A DNA stretch of 64,000 nt, taken from assembly GCF_020379485.1 (NCBI RefSeq), contig NC_063438.1, positions 558,001-622,000 on the forward strand, in the 5' to 3' direction. Shown piece after piece: positions 47,619 to 58,900 of the stretch. The notes beneath the pieces were generated by a model. It was not told the DNA's origin. It worked only from the letters and a program-made list of their open reading frames with translations, and made no database searches. Both the position numbers and the translations under genes were made by a program. This stretch comes from Brassica napus. Its lineage: Eukaryota > Streptophyta > Magnoliopsida > Brassicales > Brassicaceae. How positions within the stretch are numbered: the first letter of the stretch is position 1; each line of letters opens with the position of its first letter.

Positions 47619-49660
47619 ATGAGGAGGATGTTTCGGCCAATGATTCTGAGCAATCTGATTCGATCTTGCTCGAGAGCTACGCGTTCAATTAATCGATCGT
47701 CGATGATGTTTCGTCTGTACTCCACCGGTAAGTTTCAGTTTTCAATTTTAGTTTTTTTTTTTAATTCGATTGCTATTGATTGAAACGATGTCGTATGATG
47801 GCAGAAGTGGAACCTCAGTTATCTCCAGATCTTATTAAGATAATGGATGAGAGACTATCAGCTATAGAACACCGTAACGCTATTCTCCAGAGGCTTATTA
47901 ACCAGGTAATCCAATTAGCTCGTTATTGTTGTTATGAAGCTTCTTTTTTTTTTTTTTTATTAATCTATGTTGATTGAAGACAGCCTGAGTACTCACAAGA
48001 AGAGTTTTCAAGAGCTAACAAGGAGCTTCGGAAGCTGAGAGACTCTATGGAGCTGATCAGTTCCTTGAGGGCTATTCAAAAGGTAGTGGCTTTCCTTCTT
48101 GTAACAGTCTCTAGCAAGCGTCGTTATTCATTCGTTTTGGCAGGAGATTGATGGGCTGAAGAGTCTGGTTTCAGAGAGCTCGGATGATAAGGACATGCTT
48201 GATATGGCTGTTAGTGAGTTAGATGAGGCGGTGGAGGAGGAAAAAAGGCTTCAGACTTTGCTGCTTAAGTCTTTGCTTCCTAAAGATGAAGCTGATGAGA
48301 GGGATTGCATTTTGGAGGTGAGAGCAGGTAGGGCTTATCAGAACTATTTGGTTTTAAAAACATTACCCATGAATGTTGAAAAGCTGACTCTGTAGTTGAT
48401 AACTGAATGTATTGGTTAGGTACTGGTGGAGAAGAGGCTTCTTTGTTTGCCATGGACATTTTCAGAATGTAAGTTCTTCCCTCCCTATTACTGCTGGCAT
48501 AAGCTAGTTAGTATGTTTCTTCCTTACTTGAACTTTAGTTTGGTATGTTGATAGGTACGAAAGGTATTCTCAGAAGAAAGGTTGGAAGTTTGATATTGTA
48601 GACATCACCGAGTCTGATATGAAAGGATATAAAGTATGTATTATTTTTCTTGTGTGGGGGTATTATTAGTATTCCACTATTGCTCTGCTAAGATTTTTAC
48701 ATGCTATTGACAGGAAGCAAGTGCTGCAATTTGTGGAGCCAGTGTGTATGGAAAACTTAAGTTCGAGAGTGGAATTCACAGGGTTCAGGTATGTTAACAT
48801 TCTGATATATTTCTTTACTCTCCATGGCATAGAGATGTTCATAGCTATTAACTCTCGTAAACATCTTTTCACAGCGTATTCCCATCACAGAGAAATCTGG
48901 ACGTATTCACACCAGCGCTGTATCTGTTGCCATCCTTCCCCAGGCTGATGAGGTTCTCCAATCTTACAAACATCACATTTTTCTTTTTTCTTATCTATTA
49001 GTATTACAACAACTCACGTACTCTGTAATAATGTTGGCTACGTATAGGTAGATGTTCAGCTAAGGAATGAAGATTTGAGGATTGATACTTACAGGTCTGG
49101 TGGCTGCGGTGGTCAGCATGCCAACACAACCAACAGCGCAGTCCGAATAATCCACCATCCAACTGGGATCATGGTCTCCATCCAAGACGAAAGATCACAA
49201 CATATGGTATAGTCAAATCCCCCTCCTCAAACTTGTACGTCCTTATTAATAAGTAAAATTTCCACTATAACAGAACAAAGCCAAAGCACTTAAAGTACTC
49301 TGCGCAAAGCTCTATGAGATTGAAAGGTTGAGATTACAGAGCAGCCGGTCAAAGCTACGGTCAGAACAGGTACGTATGTGGATTAACAATCTTTTATCTT
49401 ATGTATTCAGTCAATACTACATTCATTTTCTTTATTTGCTGATCGATGTGTAATCCTGTTAACAGATTGGCAGCGGAGACCGGTCTGGACGAATCCGTAC
49501 GTACAATTTTCCACAAGGGAGAGTCACGGACCACCGTGTGGGAATCACTCACCATGCCATTGAAGATATGATGGAAGGAGAGAATCTAGACACCTTCATC
49601 GACGCCCTGCTCTTGCGCCAGGAGATGGATGCCATTGCTTCTTTCAGCTCCACTTCATGA
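47619..49660 (+). CDS. Organellar peptide chain release factor 1 (PrfA-like)
   Basis: Eleven exons: 47619-47727, 47805-47905, 47984-48082, 48144-48327, 48420-48468, 48555-48633, 48714-48788, 48875-48952, 49048-49206, 49274-49369 and 49466-49660. They give 407 residues in frame. The N terminus ([20 protein letters not shown]) is basic and lacks acids, fitting a mitochondrial presequence. The peptidyl-tRNA hydrolysis motif GGQ is at 279-281 ([13 protein letters not shown]). The stop-recognition tripeptide is P235-I236-T237 where bacterial RF1 has PAT. It releases finished peptides at UAA/UAG on organellar ribosomes. Counterpart by order: At2g47020. Confidence 0.93.
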
Positions 49661-50501
49661 ACACAGAGGTAGACCAGAACTCTTAGCTTGTCAAAAGGGT
49701 GTTAGCAGTAGTAAAATAAAATAAAAATTCATTGAAAGGAGAGAAAAAAAAAGAGAAGGGATAGAAAGAGGAGGGAGCCAGGGAAGAGGCAGTGCATGGG
49801 AAGAGACCAAACATAGTCATTTGATGTTTTGGTAAAAACTCAATCCATGCTCTGCTTGTTCCCTGTCTCTCTCTGATTACCACTTTTGTCTTCTTCATTT
49901 CATTGTAAAACAGATTAAAGAAAAGCTTGCTTGTTGTACCTTTGAACTTGGCAAGTTCCATGAGTTGATGCTGTTTTGATGACATAGGTTTAAATAGATA
50001 TTTGGAACTTGTGTTTATGATGTACTACACGAGGCATCACAAGAGATATTTGTACTCCTTGTAATGGAAACTTTTGTACTGCGATCTAGCTTAGCTAATA
50101 AAGAGTACACACAATTTATTAATTTTATGTTTGTATTGCAAAATCTCTAAGGTAGTTTGTACTTTATACGACCTTTTGTGCGTTTTGGACATTGGCTAAA
50201 TCGGAAGGTAGAGAATTATTAAGCTGCCACGTGGTAGGTCCCAATCACATCGCAAGTACACTTTTTAAAAATTAGTACATTGCTCTCTTTCTGGTACTAC
50301 TACAAGAATAATCTCTCAAGTACATCATATTTTATTCTGATACAAATGAATAATTAACTTTTAATATGGTTAGCTTGGATTTAGTATTGTTTATGTTCGT
50401 TTTGCTGTAGATGTTTTAGTTTAATACTATTGTATAAAAAAAGAAGTAATTTAGTAAACACTCGAATAAAATTTCAAGAACATAAAATAAAGGGAATTAA
50501 A
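49661..50501. other. Convergent 3' spacer
   Basis: 3' UTRs of the release factor (plus) and the next gene (minus) converge here. The minus-strand ORF at 49683-49985 is antisense to a purine-rich UTR and has no recognisable content. Nothing else seen. Confidence 0.45.
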
Positions 50502-52484
50502 TCAAGTAATAAGAACATTGAAATCAGAAAGATGCCATTCTGCAACTGCTCCTTCGTCTTTATAAATCTCTGTACCAACATCCACCGATGTCCAAATCCT
50601 CCTCGCCGGAGTCGTACCGGGATCCTACAACAACAACCAAACCGCACCAAATCAAATTCCAAACCGGGAAAATAAGAGAACAAACCGGTTTAGTCAATCA
50701 GTTTAAAACTTTAAATCACCTGGTAGAAGTAAAGCCTACTAGACAAAGCGCCAACATCAAGCTCCCAAGTTATCGGGTCACCCACCCAACCATCTCCTCT
50801 CCGGGTCGGATATCCATATTCACCCCAAACCGGGTGAGGCAAAAGCTGAAGAATCTCTTGAGCCTGTGGGTTGCTAAAAGGATCGCAAGTCCCCACCGGA
50901 AGCTCGAGATGCTCGGCGTTTCCCGGCGCACAGTAAACGTGGTAAGCCTCGTAAGGGAACCTCTGGCTGTCCGTACGGTGGACTCTGGTGCCGTTTCGAA
51001 ACGTGTGGTACGGTGGACAGTTGTGCAGAGTCTTGGGGTTGCACCAAAGCTCTGTTTCAGGGTTTATGATCATCTCCGAGTAACGAGTGACGTCGGTTGT
51101 TACGTCACCGTCGCATGGCTCGCCGTTGTTTTTCCAGCAGCTTCCGATGTCGAGAAGGTAGAACTGACTCTTGCGTCCTCCTCCTTGCTTGATGTCTACG
51201 GTTAGTCTCACCTTAAAGTTTGGTGACTCCGGAAGCTAAAAACATAACACAACACTTCATCATATTGAACACTAAAGATCAGCTCGGAACAGTGTTTTTA
51301 AAATTGGATCAACCCCATTGTAGGACTTGGTTCGACCATGAACCAGTCATGCAGCTAGATTGGATCTCAAAATTATTAAATTATATAAAATCCATCAAAA
51401 CTATAAAAAATTCATGAACCAACCATATAACAAAAATCTAGTTTATATTTATAACTTTTTTATTTGATATTTATTTATGTATCATAATTACTAATATTAA
51501 TTTAAAATATTTATATTAAAAATATATTGAACCAAGTTAGTAAACCATGTTTGATCCTCTCGAATTATATTAAACCGTCATCCAAATAATTATCCGGTTT
51601 TGATCGGTTTTAAAAACTTACTGTTTTGAGCATTCCTCTAGTGTCATAATGGTATCCACCAGAGAATTCTTTAGTTGCATCGGCTCTAAGGTAAAGCATA
51701 AGCCAAGGATACTTTGATGATGTCTTAAGCTTATGTTTAAACACCCAACCGCCAACACCAACTCTCTTCTCCCACACAACCTCGTAATAACTCACCCCAT
51801 CCGCATCAAGATCGTACGTTCCATTGAACCAACCCCTCATTGTGTAACCATCACTCAGAAGCTGAGTCTTCCCATGGTTCAACACCGGTTGGTTCATGCA
51901 ACCGGTTCCGAAACAGGGGAACTTTCCTGGCTGGTCGAAAGGTGGGATCTTACGGCCGTTTTGAGGGCAGAGACCGGACTTTGTGTCGTAGTTTCCGTTC
52001 TTGAGCATGACCATCCAGAAACTCCATGGGTTTGGTTCGTCCGAGACTTGACAGAGAGAGCCTAGGTAGAGCTCTTTTTCGACGGCGTAAAGATCAGGGT
52101 TGTGTAATGCTGCTTCTGATATGACTCCTGGTTTACTCTTACCGATCCCTAGGTTGTTATCCGAGTCTGATACCTTGTGTGCCAAGGAATAACCACCTAC
52201 TCGTAATTTTAGGTTTAAAAAACAGAGGAGGCATGAGAAACAGAGGAGGAAGTAGAAAAAGAAAGCTTACTTGTAGAGACATCGAAGCAATCTGCGGCTC
52301 GAGGACTACCCATGTGAGGAGCTTCGAGACCAACCTCATTGCAGAAGTTCCAAGCTTCAAACGCCACTCTGAGACCGTCTCTCTTCATCCCTGGATCTCC
52401 AACAGCTGATGATGAGGAAGACACGTCTCCATGAACCATGAGAAGCAAGTTTATCACGGTGTGGATTAGAGCCACTTGCTTCAT
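50502..52484 (-). CDS. Conserved secreted plant protein of unknown function (At2g47010-like)
   Basis: Four exons: 52484-52271, 52196-51622, 51235-50720 and 50624-50502. They give 475 residues in frame. The N terminus MKQVALIHTVINLLLMVHGD is a likely signal peptide. The body is rich in cysteine, tryptophan and tyrosine (SCWKNNGEPCDGD, ELWCNPKTLHNCPPYH, TYDLDADGVSYYEVVWEK) and carries possible N-glycosylation sites such as NGTYD and NGTRV, which fits an extracellular or wall protein. Databases place such proteins in a plant domain of unknown function (I believe DUF7705); no activity is assigned. The second intron holds a MITE at 51294-51617 that reaches almost to the donor site. Confidence 0.88.
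51294..51617. mobile_element. MITE-like insertion in an intron
   Basis: Inverted ends gtttttaaaattggatcaac (from 51294) and, on the minus strand from 51617, gtttttaaaaccgatcaaaa. The interior has the gacttggttcgaccatgaac block that I associate with a common plant dispersed repeat. Its right end lies about 3 bp inside the intron's donor site. Target duplication not resolved. Confidence 0.55.
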
Positions 52485-53363
52485 TTTTGTGTTTGTTGTT
52501 GCCTCTGTTACTCCACTTATTAGTTTCTCTTTGTTCTAATTTGTCGGAAAAGCAATTTTTTGGTGGACTGTAGCGGTGGTTGTTGGTGAATTATTCAGTG
52601 TCTAATAAATGCTTGCAAAAGTCATATATAGTTGTTAGTCTTCTTTGTTATCTTGGTGGCTATAAATGAGGAACAATCCATGACTTGCTCTTCCTGATCC
52701 TGATCCCAGATCAAAAGCAATGCTATTATAAAATGTTTTTGAATCATCCAATTCATAAATACATCCTTTTTTTTAACTACTCATAAATACATTCTAAAAT
52801 GCATCGTTTTCCTTGTCATTGAGGGACTTTCTTGTCATTTAGTGTGAATTGATAGTTTGAAACTGGTTAGCCAAGTTCAAGGATTTAGGTCAATTTGACA
52901 CATGTCATGCATAATTCTCCAAAATTTTAGTGGGAATGGAATGCCTTTTCTGCACTCTTTTTTTAGGTCTTATAGGAAAAAGATGGCTTACACAAAATAC
53001 ATATTAATTTCTTGAACTACGACAAAGATAACCAAACTAATCAGTGAATATGATTTACTTTTATAAGTACTATAAGTCTATAATCGTCTCTTTTCGTTTC
53101 ATATAGAAATAATAAATATTCACTTCAAAATATGTTTTGATGAAAGACTAAAAAATATTTAAAATAATTATATTCAAATAGTTTAATTATAAAAAAAATA
53201 ATTAGTTTATTTTCATGATTGTTTTTTAAGAATAATAATCTGTTAATCGTCCATTCTCAAACTGAAATTCACCTATATGTCCTATTTAGAGGCTCGCATG
53301 ATTTAGAAGAAATGGCATGTATTTGATTGTAGCATTAGCAATTTAGCATCAATGTTTGGATAT
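52485..53363. other. Spacer left of the LINE fragment
   Basis: Promoter side of the minus-strand unknown-function gene, then AT-rich DNA. No further element recognised. Confidence 0.4.
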
Positions 53364-53771
53364 AGGCATATAGCAAGTATGGTCTTCTCTACCAAACTTC
53401 TCGGACTCTCACAGTCATGTTTCCTCAGCTCTAATGGCAGAAGCCATTGCTGTACATTGGGCGGTATCTCTTGCCGTGTTCTCAAACGTCCGATCCCTGG
53501 CAGTTCTATCCGACTCTTTGTCCCTGGTCAATTTATTGAACAAGGGCGAGACTCAACCTGAACTGTTCGGTATCATGTTTGACATCTATCACTTTATCCC
53601 TCTGTTTGATGTAATTTCTTTCCATTTTATCTCTCGAAACTTCAATGTGGAAGCCGATTTGGTGGCAAAATCAGCTTTTGCTGGGTCTGTAATGAACTCC
53701 TCTGTTGGAGCTTAGACTCCAATGAGAAATGAAATGCTTGTTTGTTCAAAAAAAAAGGCATATAGCAAGTA
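53364..53771 (+). mobile_element. 5'-truncated LINE fragment with RNase H-like domain
   Basis: GGCATATAGCAAGTA is present at 53365-53379 and 53757-53771, an exact 15-bp duplication. The insert between them ends in a short A run. Its plus-strand frame at 53434-53712 reads MAEAIAVHWAVSLAVF, LAVLSDSLSLVNLLNKGE and ISRNFNVEADLVAKSA, the RNase H-like (RVT_3) domain found at the 3' end of plant LINE ORF2. The frame is open through 93 codons upstream of its stop. Only the last few hundred bases of the element were inserted, normal for LINE integration. It is not expected to be a working gene. Confidence 0.82.
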
Positions 53772-54842
53772 GTAGTAATTTTCTTCTTTTATAAGAAATT
53801 GAAAAGTAGTACATATATTCGTGGGAAAGAGAGAAATATAGTAAGAACCTTTATGTCAGGAATGACGTCGGGCTCGTTGATTAGTTAGAAAGAAAAGTTT
53901 AACAGTTAACATTCATTGATTCTAAAAAAAGTTGCGCAAGAGAAGTAATGGCAGACAATTCCACCCTCCCTGGCTCCATGAAAGTAACAACTAAAAAAGG
54001 TCTCATTCTTCTTCCTTTCCTGTATTTATGAAATATGCAGAAAAGTAGTAATGGGAGACAATTCAACTTTCATTCGCTCCCTTTCTATAGTTTTGACTTT
54101 CTCTATGATCATTTTGACTTGTTTGCTCAGAAAGCAAACCAGCTTCACGTGGTTTCCCCAGCAAACATATGCAACGATTTTATACTAATATTTTTAGCTT
54201 AACTGCATAAGTAATCTATGCCATCTTGATTTTGGGGATTTGATATCTTTTGTAACACTAGCTAATGCTACCATATATTATTAATGCATTCCTAATAATT
54301 ATGTGCACATGCTTTACATCCGTTGTCAAATCGAAGTTTGTGATAACAAAACGTTTTTTTGTTAAATTTAAGAAATCGGGTTTTTGCACGTGATAACAAA
54401 ACGTTTTTTTGTTACAACTTACAACTCACAAATGCGAACAAGAAAGTCAACTAAACCGATGCAGGAAATTCTAATCATCCTGTGTTTTTTGGCTTTGGTT
54501 TATTTTGTGGTATACGGTACCTACTACTATTAGTATTTTAAAAAAATATATTTTTAATTCATAGCTGGTAAGAGATTAAAACAAAAATGTTCTTAGAGCA
54601 TCTCTCTTATTGAGATGCTTTTTAAAAGTAATTCACTAATATGTTATTAATGTTTAAATTATATATTTAAATTACAAAACATATACTCACTCATATTAGA
54701 GTAATGTGTATCAAAAATATCTATTGTGTTTCAAGAAAAAATCAAATGGAAAATATTCATTTAACTTTTACTTTCTTTTTCTTCTGTTTTTTTGATAAAA
54801 TATTTATTGAAAGGAAGCAAGTGGATGTGTTTTTAGTGAAAC
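53772..54842. other. AT-rich spacer
   Basis: About 1.07 kb with no coding signal. A 20-bp direct repeat, gataacaaaacgttttttt, occurs at about 54343 and 54391. No other structure recognised. Confidence 0.4.
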
Positions 54843-55082
54843 TTAGAGCATGATTAACGCAAATATCCAAATGGGTTTCTAAACTTTTTTTTTATCCAAT
54901 TTAAAAAAAAATTAAAAAAATTAAAAAAGAATCAATTGCAGATTGCCACATTTCAGTAGGGCCTGCAAACAGTACAAAAATCCAACTACAAACGCCTCTT
55001 ATTTGGCTACCTTCTTCCTCGGTTCCTCCGTTTTTGTGATCCCCTAAAAACACTCCTAAATACCCCGTTAATGTTGCTCTTA
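54843..55082. mobile_element. Harbinger-type MITE
   Basis: A 234-bp element at 54846-55079 with inverted ends gagcatgattaacg and, on the minus strand, gagcaacattaacg, flanked by the 3-bp duplication TTA (54843-54845 and 55080-55082). The TWA duplication and end sequence fit PIF/Harbinger. No ORF of interest inside. Its ends resemble those of the larger nested element at 41602-43357. Confidence 0.72.
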
Positions 55083-55501
55083 TGATTGTCACTTTCGTCA
55101 CTGCTAGTGGTAGTCCATATATGTACAGACAAACACATATGTACCATATACGAATTTTAAAATGAGTTAGGAGGACACATACAGGCTGCTAAAACATAGC
55201 TAATTGGCTATTAGAGATCAGTTTTATAGAGTAATAATAGAGCTGTAGTGGAACAAAACAGCTAGGTTACTACTTGCTATGATCGATCCGTTTTTCTTTA
55301 TTTTTGGGTAAGTAATAATTTGGTCAGCATTACCAGAAAAGAATGACTTGTTTATGTCACATCAATTTTCATGAACTTTGATTATTATATGTTCACATCT
55401 ATTTTATCTCTCTTGAGATAGTCACGGCTTGTTCGTCAAGAAATGACCAGAGCTTATAAATAAATAAACTTACATGAGTCTTTGACAAACTTCATTTACA
55501 A

Positions 55502-55515
55502 TTATATATATAAAA
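55502..55515 (+). promoter_or_regulatory. TATA box of ABCB4
   Basis: ttatatatataaaa precedes the ABCB4 start by about 460 bp. The leader probably contains an intron, with gtatgtatat near 55604 as a possible donor and tctgttctttag ending at 55946 as acceptor. Inference from sequence signals. Confidence 0.45.
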
Positions 55516-55975
55516 CCATAGAGATATCTGCTCATTCTTCAACAGCTTACACTGCAGACTCCAAGATAGTCGATAAACCCCTTTTCACTTTTCAGCTTCT
55601 TCTTGTATGTATATATAGTCTCTACTTTTAATATATGTATATATTCATATTATCTACTTTATCTGTGAAGCCTTGTTTGTAATTGATGGATCTTGCTTCA
55701 TGTTTTATCATCTTCTCAGATGTTCTTGAAAAATCAAAAGGATTTAGAAAAAAGAAAGAAAGAAAGACAGATAGATAGATATTGAATAAGAAACGAAACT
55801 TTTGATTGTGAAAGCCTTTGTTTTGTTTTCTTTATGTTTTTTTCCTCGTCCTGGTCTGACCTTTATGTCCCCCATTCATATACTCTTTCTTAAAGACCTC
55901 AACTCATAGATTTGGAAACTTATTATGTTTCCCCTCTGTTCTTTAGGATCATAAGGACTCTGTACGTTAAACCTA

Positions 55976-58900
55976 ATGGCTTCAGAGAGCGGCTTAAACG
56001 GAGATGCAAATATAGTAGAAGAGGTTTCCGAGACTAAAAGAAGCAGAGATGAAGAAGAAAAAGAAGACAAAGAAGTGAAGAAAAACAACAACGAAGATCA
56101 TGAGAAAACGAAAACGGTGCCGTTTTACAAGCTTTTTGCTTTTGCGGATTCTTTGGACTTCCTCTTGATGACCCTGGGGACGCTTGGATCTATTGGAAAC
56201 GGTCTAGGCTTCCCTATAATGACCATACTGTTCGGAGATCTAGTAGATGCTTTTGGAGAGAACCAGAATGACTCAAATGTTGCCGACAAAGTTTCCAAAG
56301 TAAAAACCACATGATGTTTTTCTGTCTTAACGATTTTCAAGAGTTGACTTTTTGGTAATAACGGTTTCTTAACTCGCTCACAGGTATCTCTGAAGTTTGT
56401 ATGGCTTGGAATCGGTACTTTTGCGGCCGCTTTTCTCCGTAAGCTCTTTCAAATATTTAATTAACACATCTAGAGTAAAACAGAGAGTTTTAAACGTTCT
56501 TGGTGTGCATGAATGTTCAGAGTTGTCTGGTTGGATGATATCTGGAGAAAGACAAGCAGCAAGAATAAGGAGTATGTATCTAAAGACAATCTTAAGACAA
56601 GATATAGCCTTCTTCGACGTTGATACAAATACTGGTGAAGTCGTTGGAAGAATGTCCGGTGACACTGTGCTAATCCAAGACGCCATGGGAGAGAAGGTAC
56701 ACACACAAACATAGTCAAACAAATTTATAAAGAAAGATTTATCCACTCAAAATAATAAATATTAAAATTAAATTTATTATTTAAATTTATCAACCACTGT
56801 GATTTAATCAATTCAAAAATTCTTAACTAATGTTTTTCAATATTTATAAAATTACAAATGATTAACACTGGTTATTATAAAAACTAGGTGTTTTGCCCGC
56901 ACGTGCGAGCTTATTCGTTTTACAAATTTTATGAGTTTATATTTTATTAATTCAAAAACCATCATGATAACTTATTATTTATGTTTTCAAAAAATTAAAC
57001 TAAACATCAAATTTGTATATATATGACAAAAATTTCATTAAAATATTATTGTGTTTAAATTTTAAAATAAAACATTCACATATTAGAAATATTTTAGAAA
57101 ATATCTTTATATAAAATGTTTTTAGTTGATTAATATTCAATTATAAATTATTTATATGTTATTTTTCTAGCTTTTATAATTAATTTTTTTTAAGATAACA
57201 ATACAATATAAGAATTATCTTATTAAATAAATTCTAATATTATTAATAAAAAAACATTTTTAATTATATAATTAATTATATATAAAATTCATTAAAGATA
57301 ACATTGACTTTAACTACTTAATTATTAGAAATTTTTTTATATCCTATTTTAACTTTATAATTGAAAAATATGTTGTAAGACAACAACAAAATATATAAGA
57401 ATTCTTTTCTTTTTCTTAAAAAATAATCTTATTAATAAAAAATCATTTTTGATTATATAATTAATTATATAATAAAATTCAATAAGGTTATCAATGACTT
57501 TGACCACTCTAACTTTTAACGTAAGAGCTCGATTACGAAATTTTACTTCCCAAATAATAATATAGATATTTTAGAATTTTAGAAAATTTGTTTCTCTAGA
57601 ACAAAAAATAAATGTAGAAAATACATTTTGATAGATTTTTAATGAAATGACGACGATTTGGTGGCAGGTGGGGAAAGCTATACAACTTCTAGCAACATTT
57701 GTTGGAGGCTTTGTGATAGCTTTCATAAGAGGATGGCTTCTAACTTTAGTCATGTTATCTTCAATACCTCTTCTTGTGATGGCTGGTGCGGGTCTGGCTA
57801 TAGTCATTGCTAGAACAGCTTCTCGTGGACAAACAGCTTATGCTAAAGCTGCTGTTGTAGTTGAACAAACAATCGGTTCCATAAGAACGGTAACTAAGGC
57901 TTACTTACTCTATAGTCTTATACACATTTTCTGAGACATTTTTCTTCTAACTTCCTAGGTTGCTTCATTTACTGGAGAGAAACAAGCTATAAGCAATTAC
58001 AACAAACATCTAGTCACAGCTTATAAAGCAGGAGTCATGGAAGGTGGTTCAACTGGATTAGGACTTGGCACACTCTTTCTTGTAGTCTTTTGTAGCTACG
58101 CTTTAGCTGTTTGGTATGGAGGAAAGTTGATTCTTGATAAAGGGTACACAGGAGGACAAGTTCTCAACATCATCATCTCTGTTTTAACTGGATCCATGTA
58201 ATTACCTTTCGTGCACAACACGTCTTTTGTGTGTTTAACTTTCTTGCAACCCAATCTAAGGCTTGTTTTTTTTTTTTTTATTAGGTCGTTAGGCCAAGCA
58301 TCTCCTTGTTTAACAGCGTTTGCAGCTGGACAAGCTGCAGCCTACAAGATGTTTGAGACAATAGAGAGAAGACCTGACATTGATTCTTATAGTACAGATG
58401 GTAAAGTACTGGATGACATCAAAGGAGACATTGAGCTTAAAGATGTCTACTTCACATACCCGGCGAGGCCAGATGAGCAGATCTTCCGCGGTTTTTCGCT
58501 GTTTATCTCGAGTGGTACGACCGTGGCCTTAGTTGGACAGAGTGGGAGTGGGAAGTCTACTGTTGTGAGTCTAATAGAGAGGTTTTACGATCCGCAAGCC
58601 GGTGAAGTTATCATAGATGGTGTTAACCTAAAAGAGTTTCAGCTAAAATGGATCAGAAGCAAGATAGGACTTGTGAGTCAAGAACCGGTTCTCTTCACTT
58701 CAAGCATCAAGGACAACATTGCCTACGGTAAAGAAGACGCTACACTAGAAGAGATCAAAGCGGCTGCTGAGCTTGCAAACGCCTCCAAGTTTGTTGATAA
58801 GCTTCCTCAGGGTTTGGATACAATGGTTGGAGAACACGGCACTCAGCTTTCGGGTGGGCAGAAACAGAGGATCGCTGTGGCAAGAGCCATTCTTAAAGAT

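Noticed and set aside
50588..51205. 205-codon plus-strand ORF
   Set aside because: Antisense to well-conserved exons 3-4 of the minus-strand secreted protein, whose splicing closes in frame.
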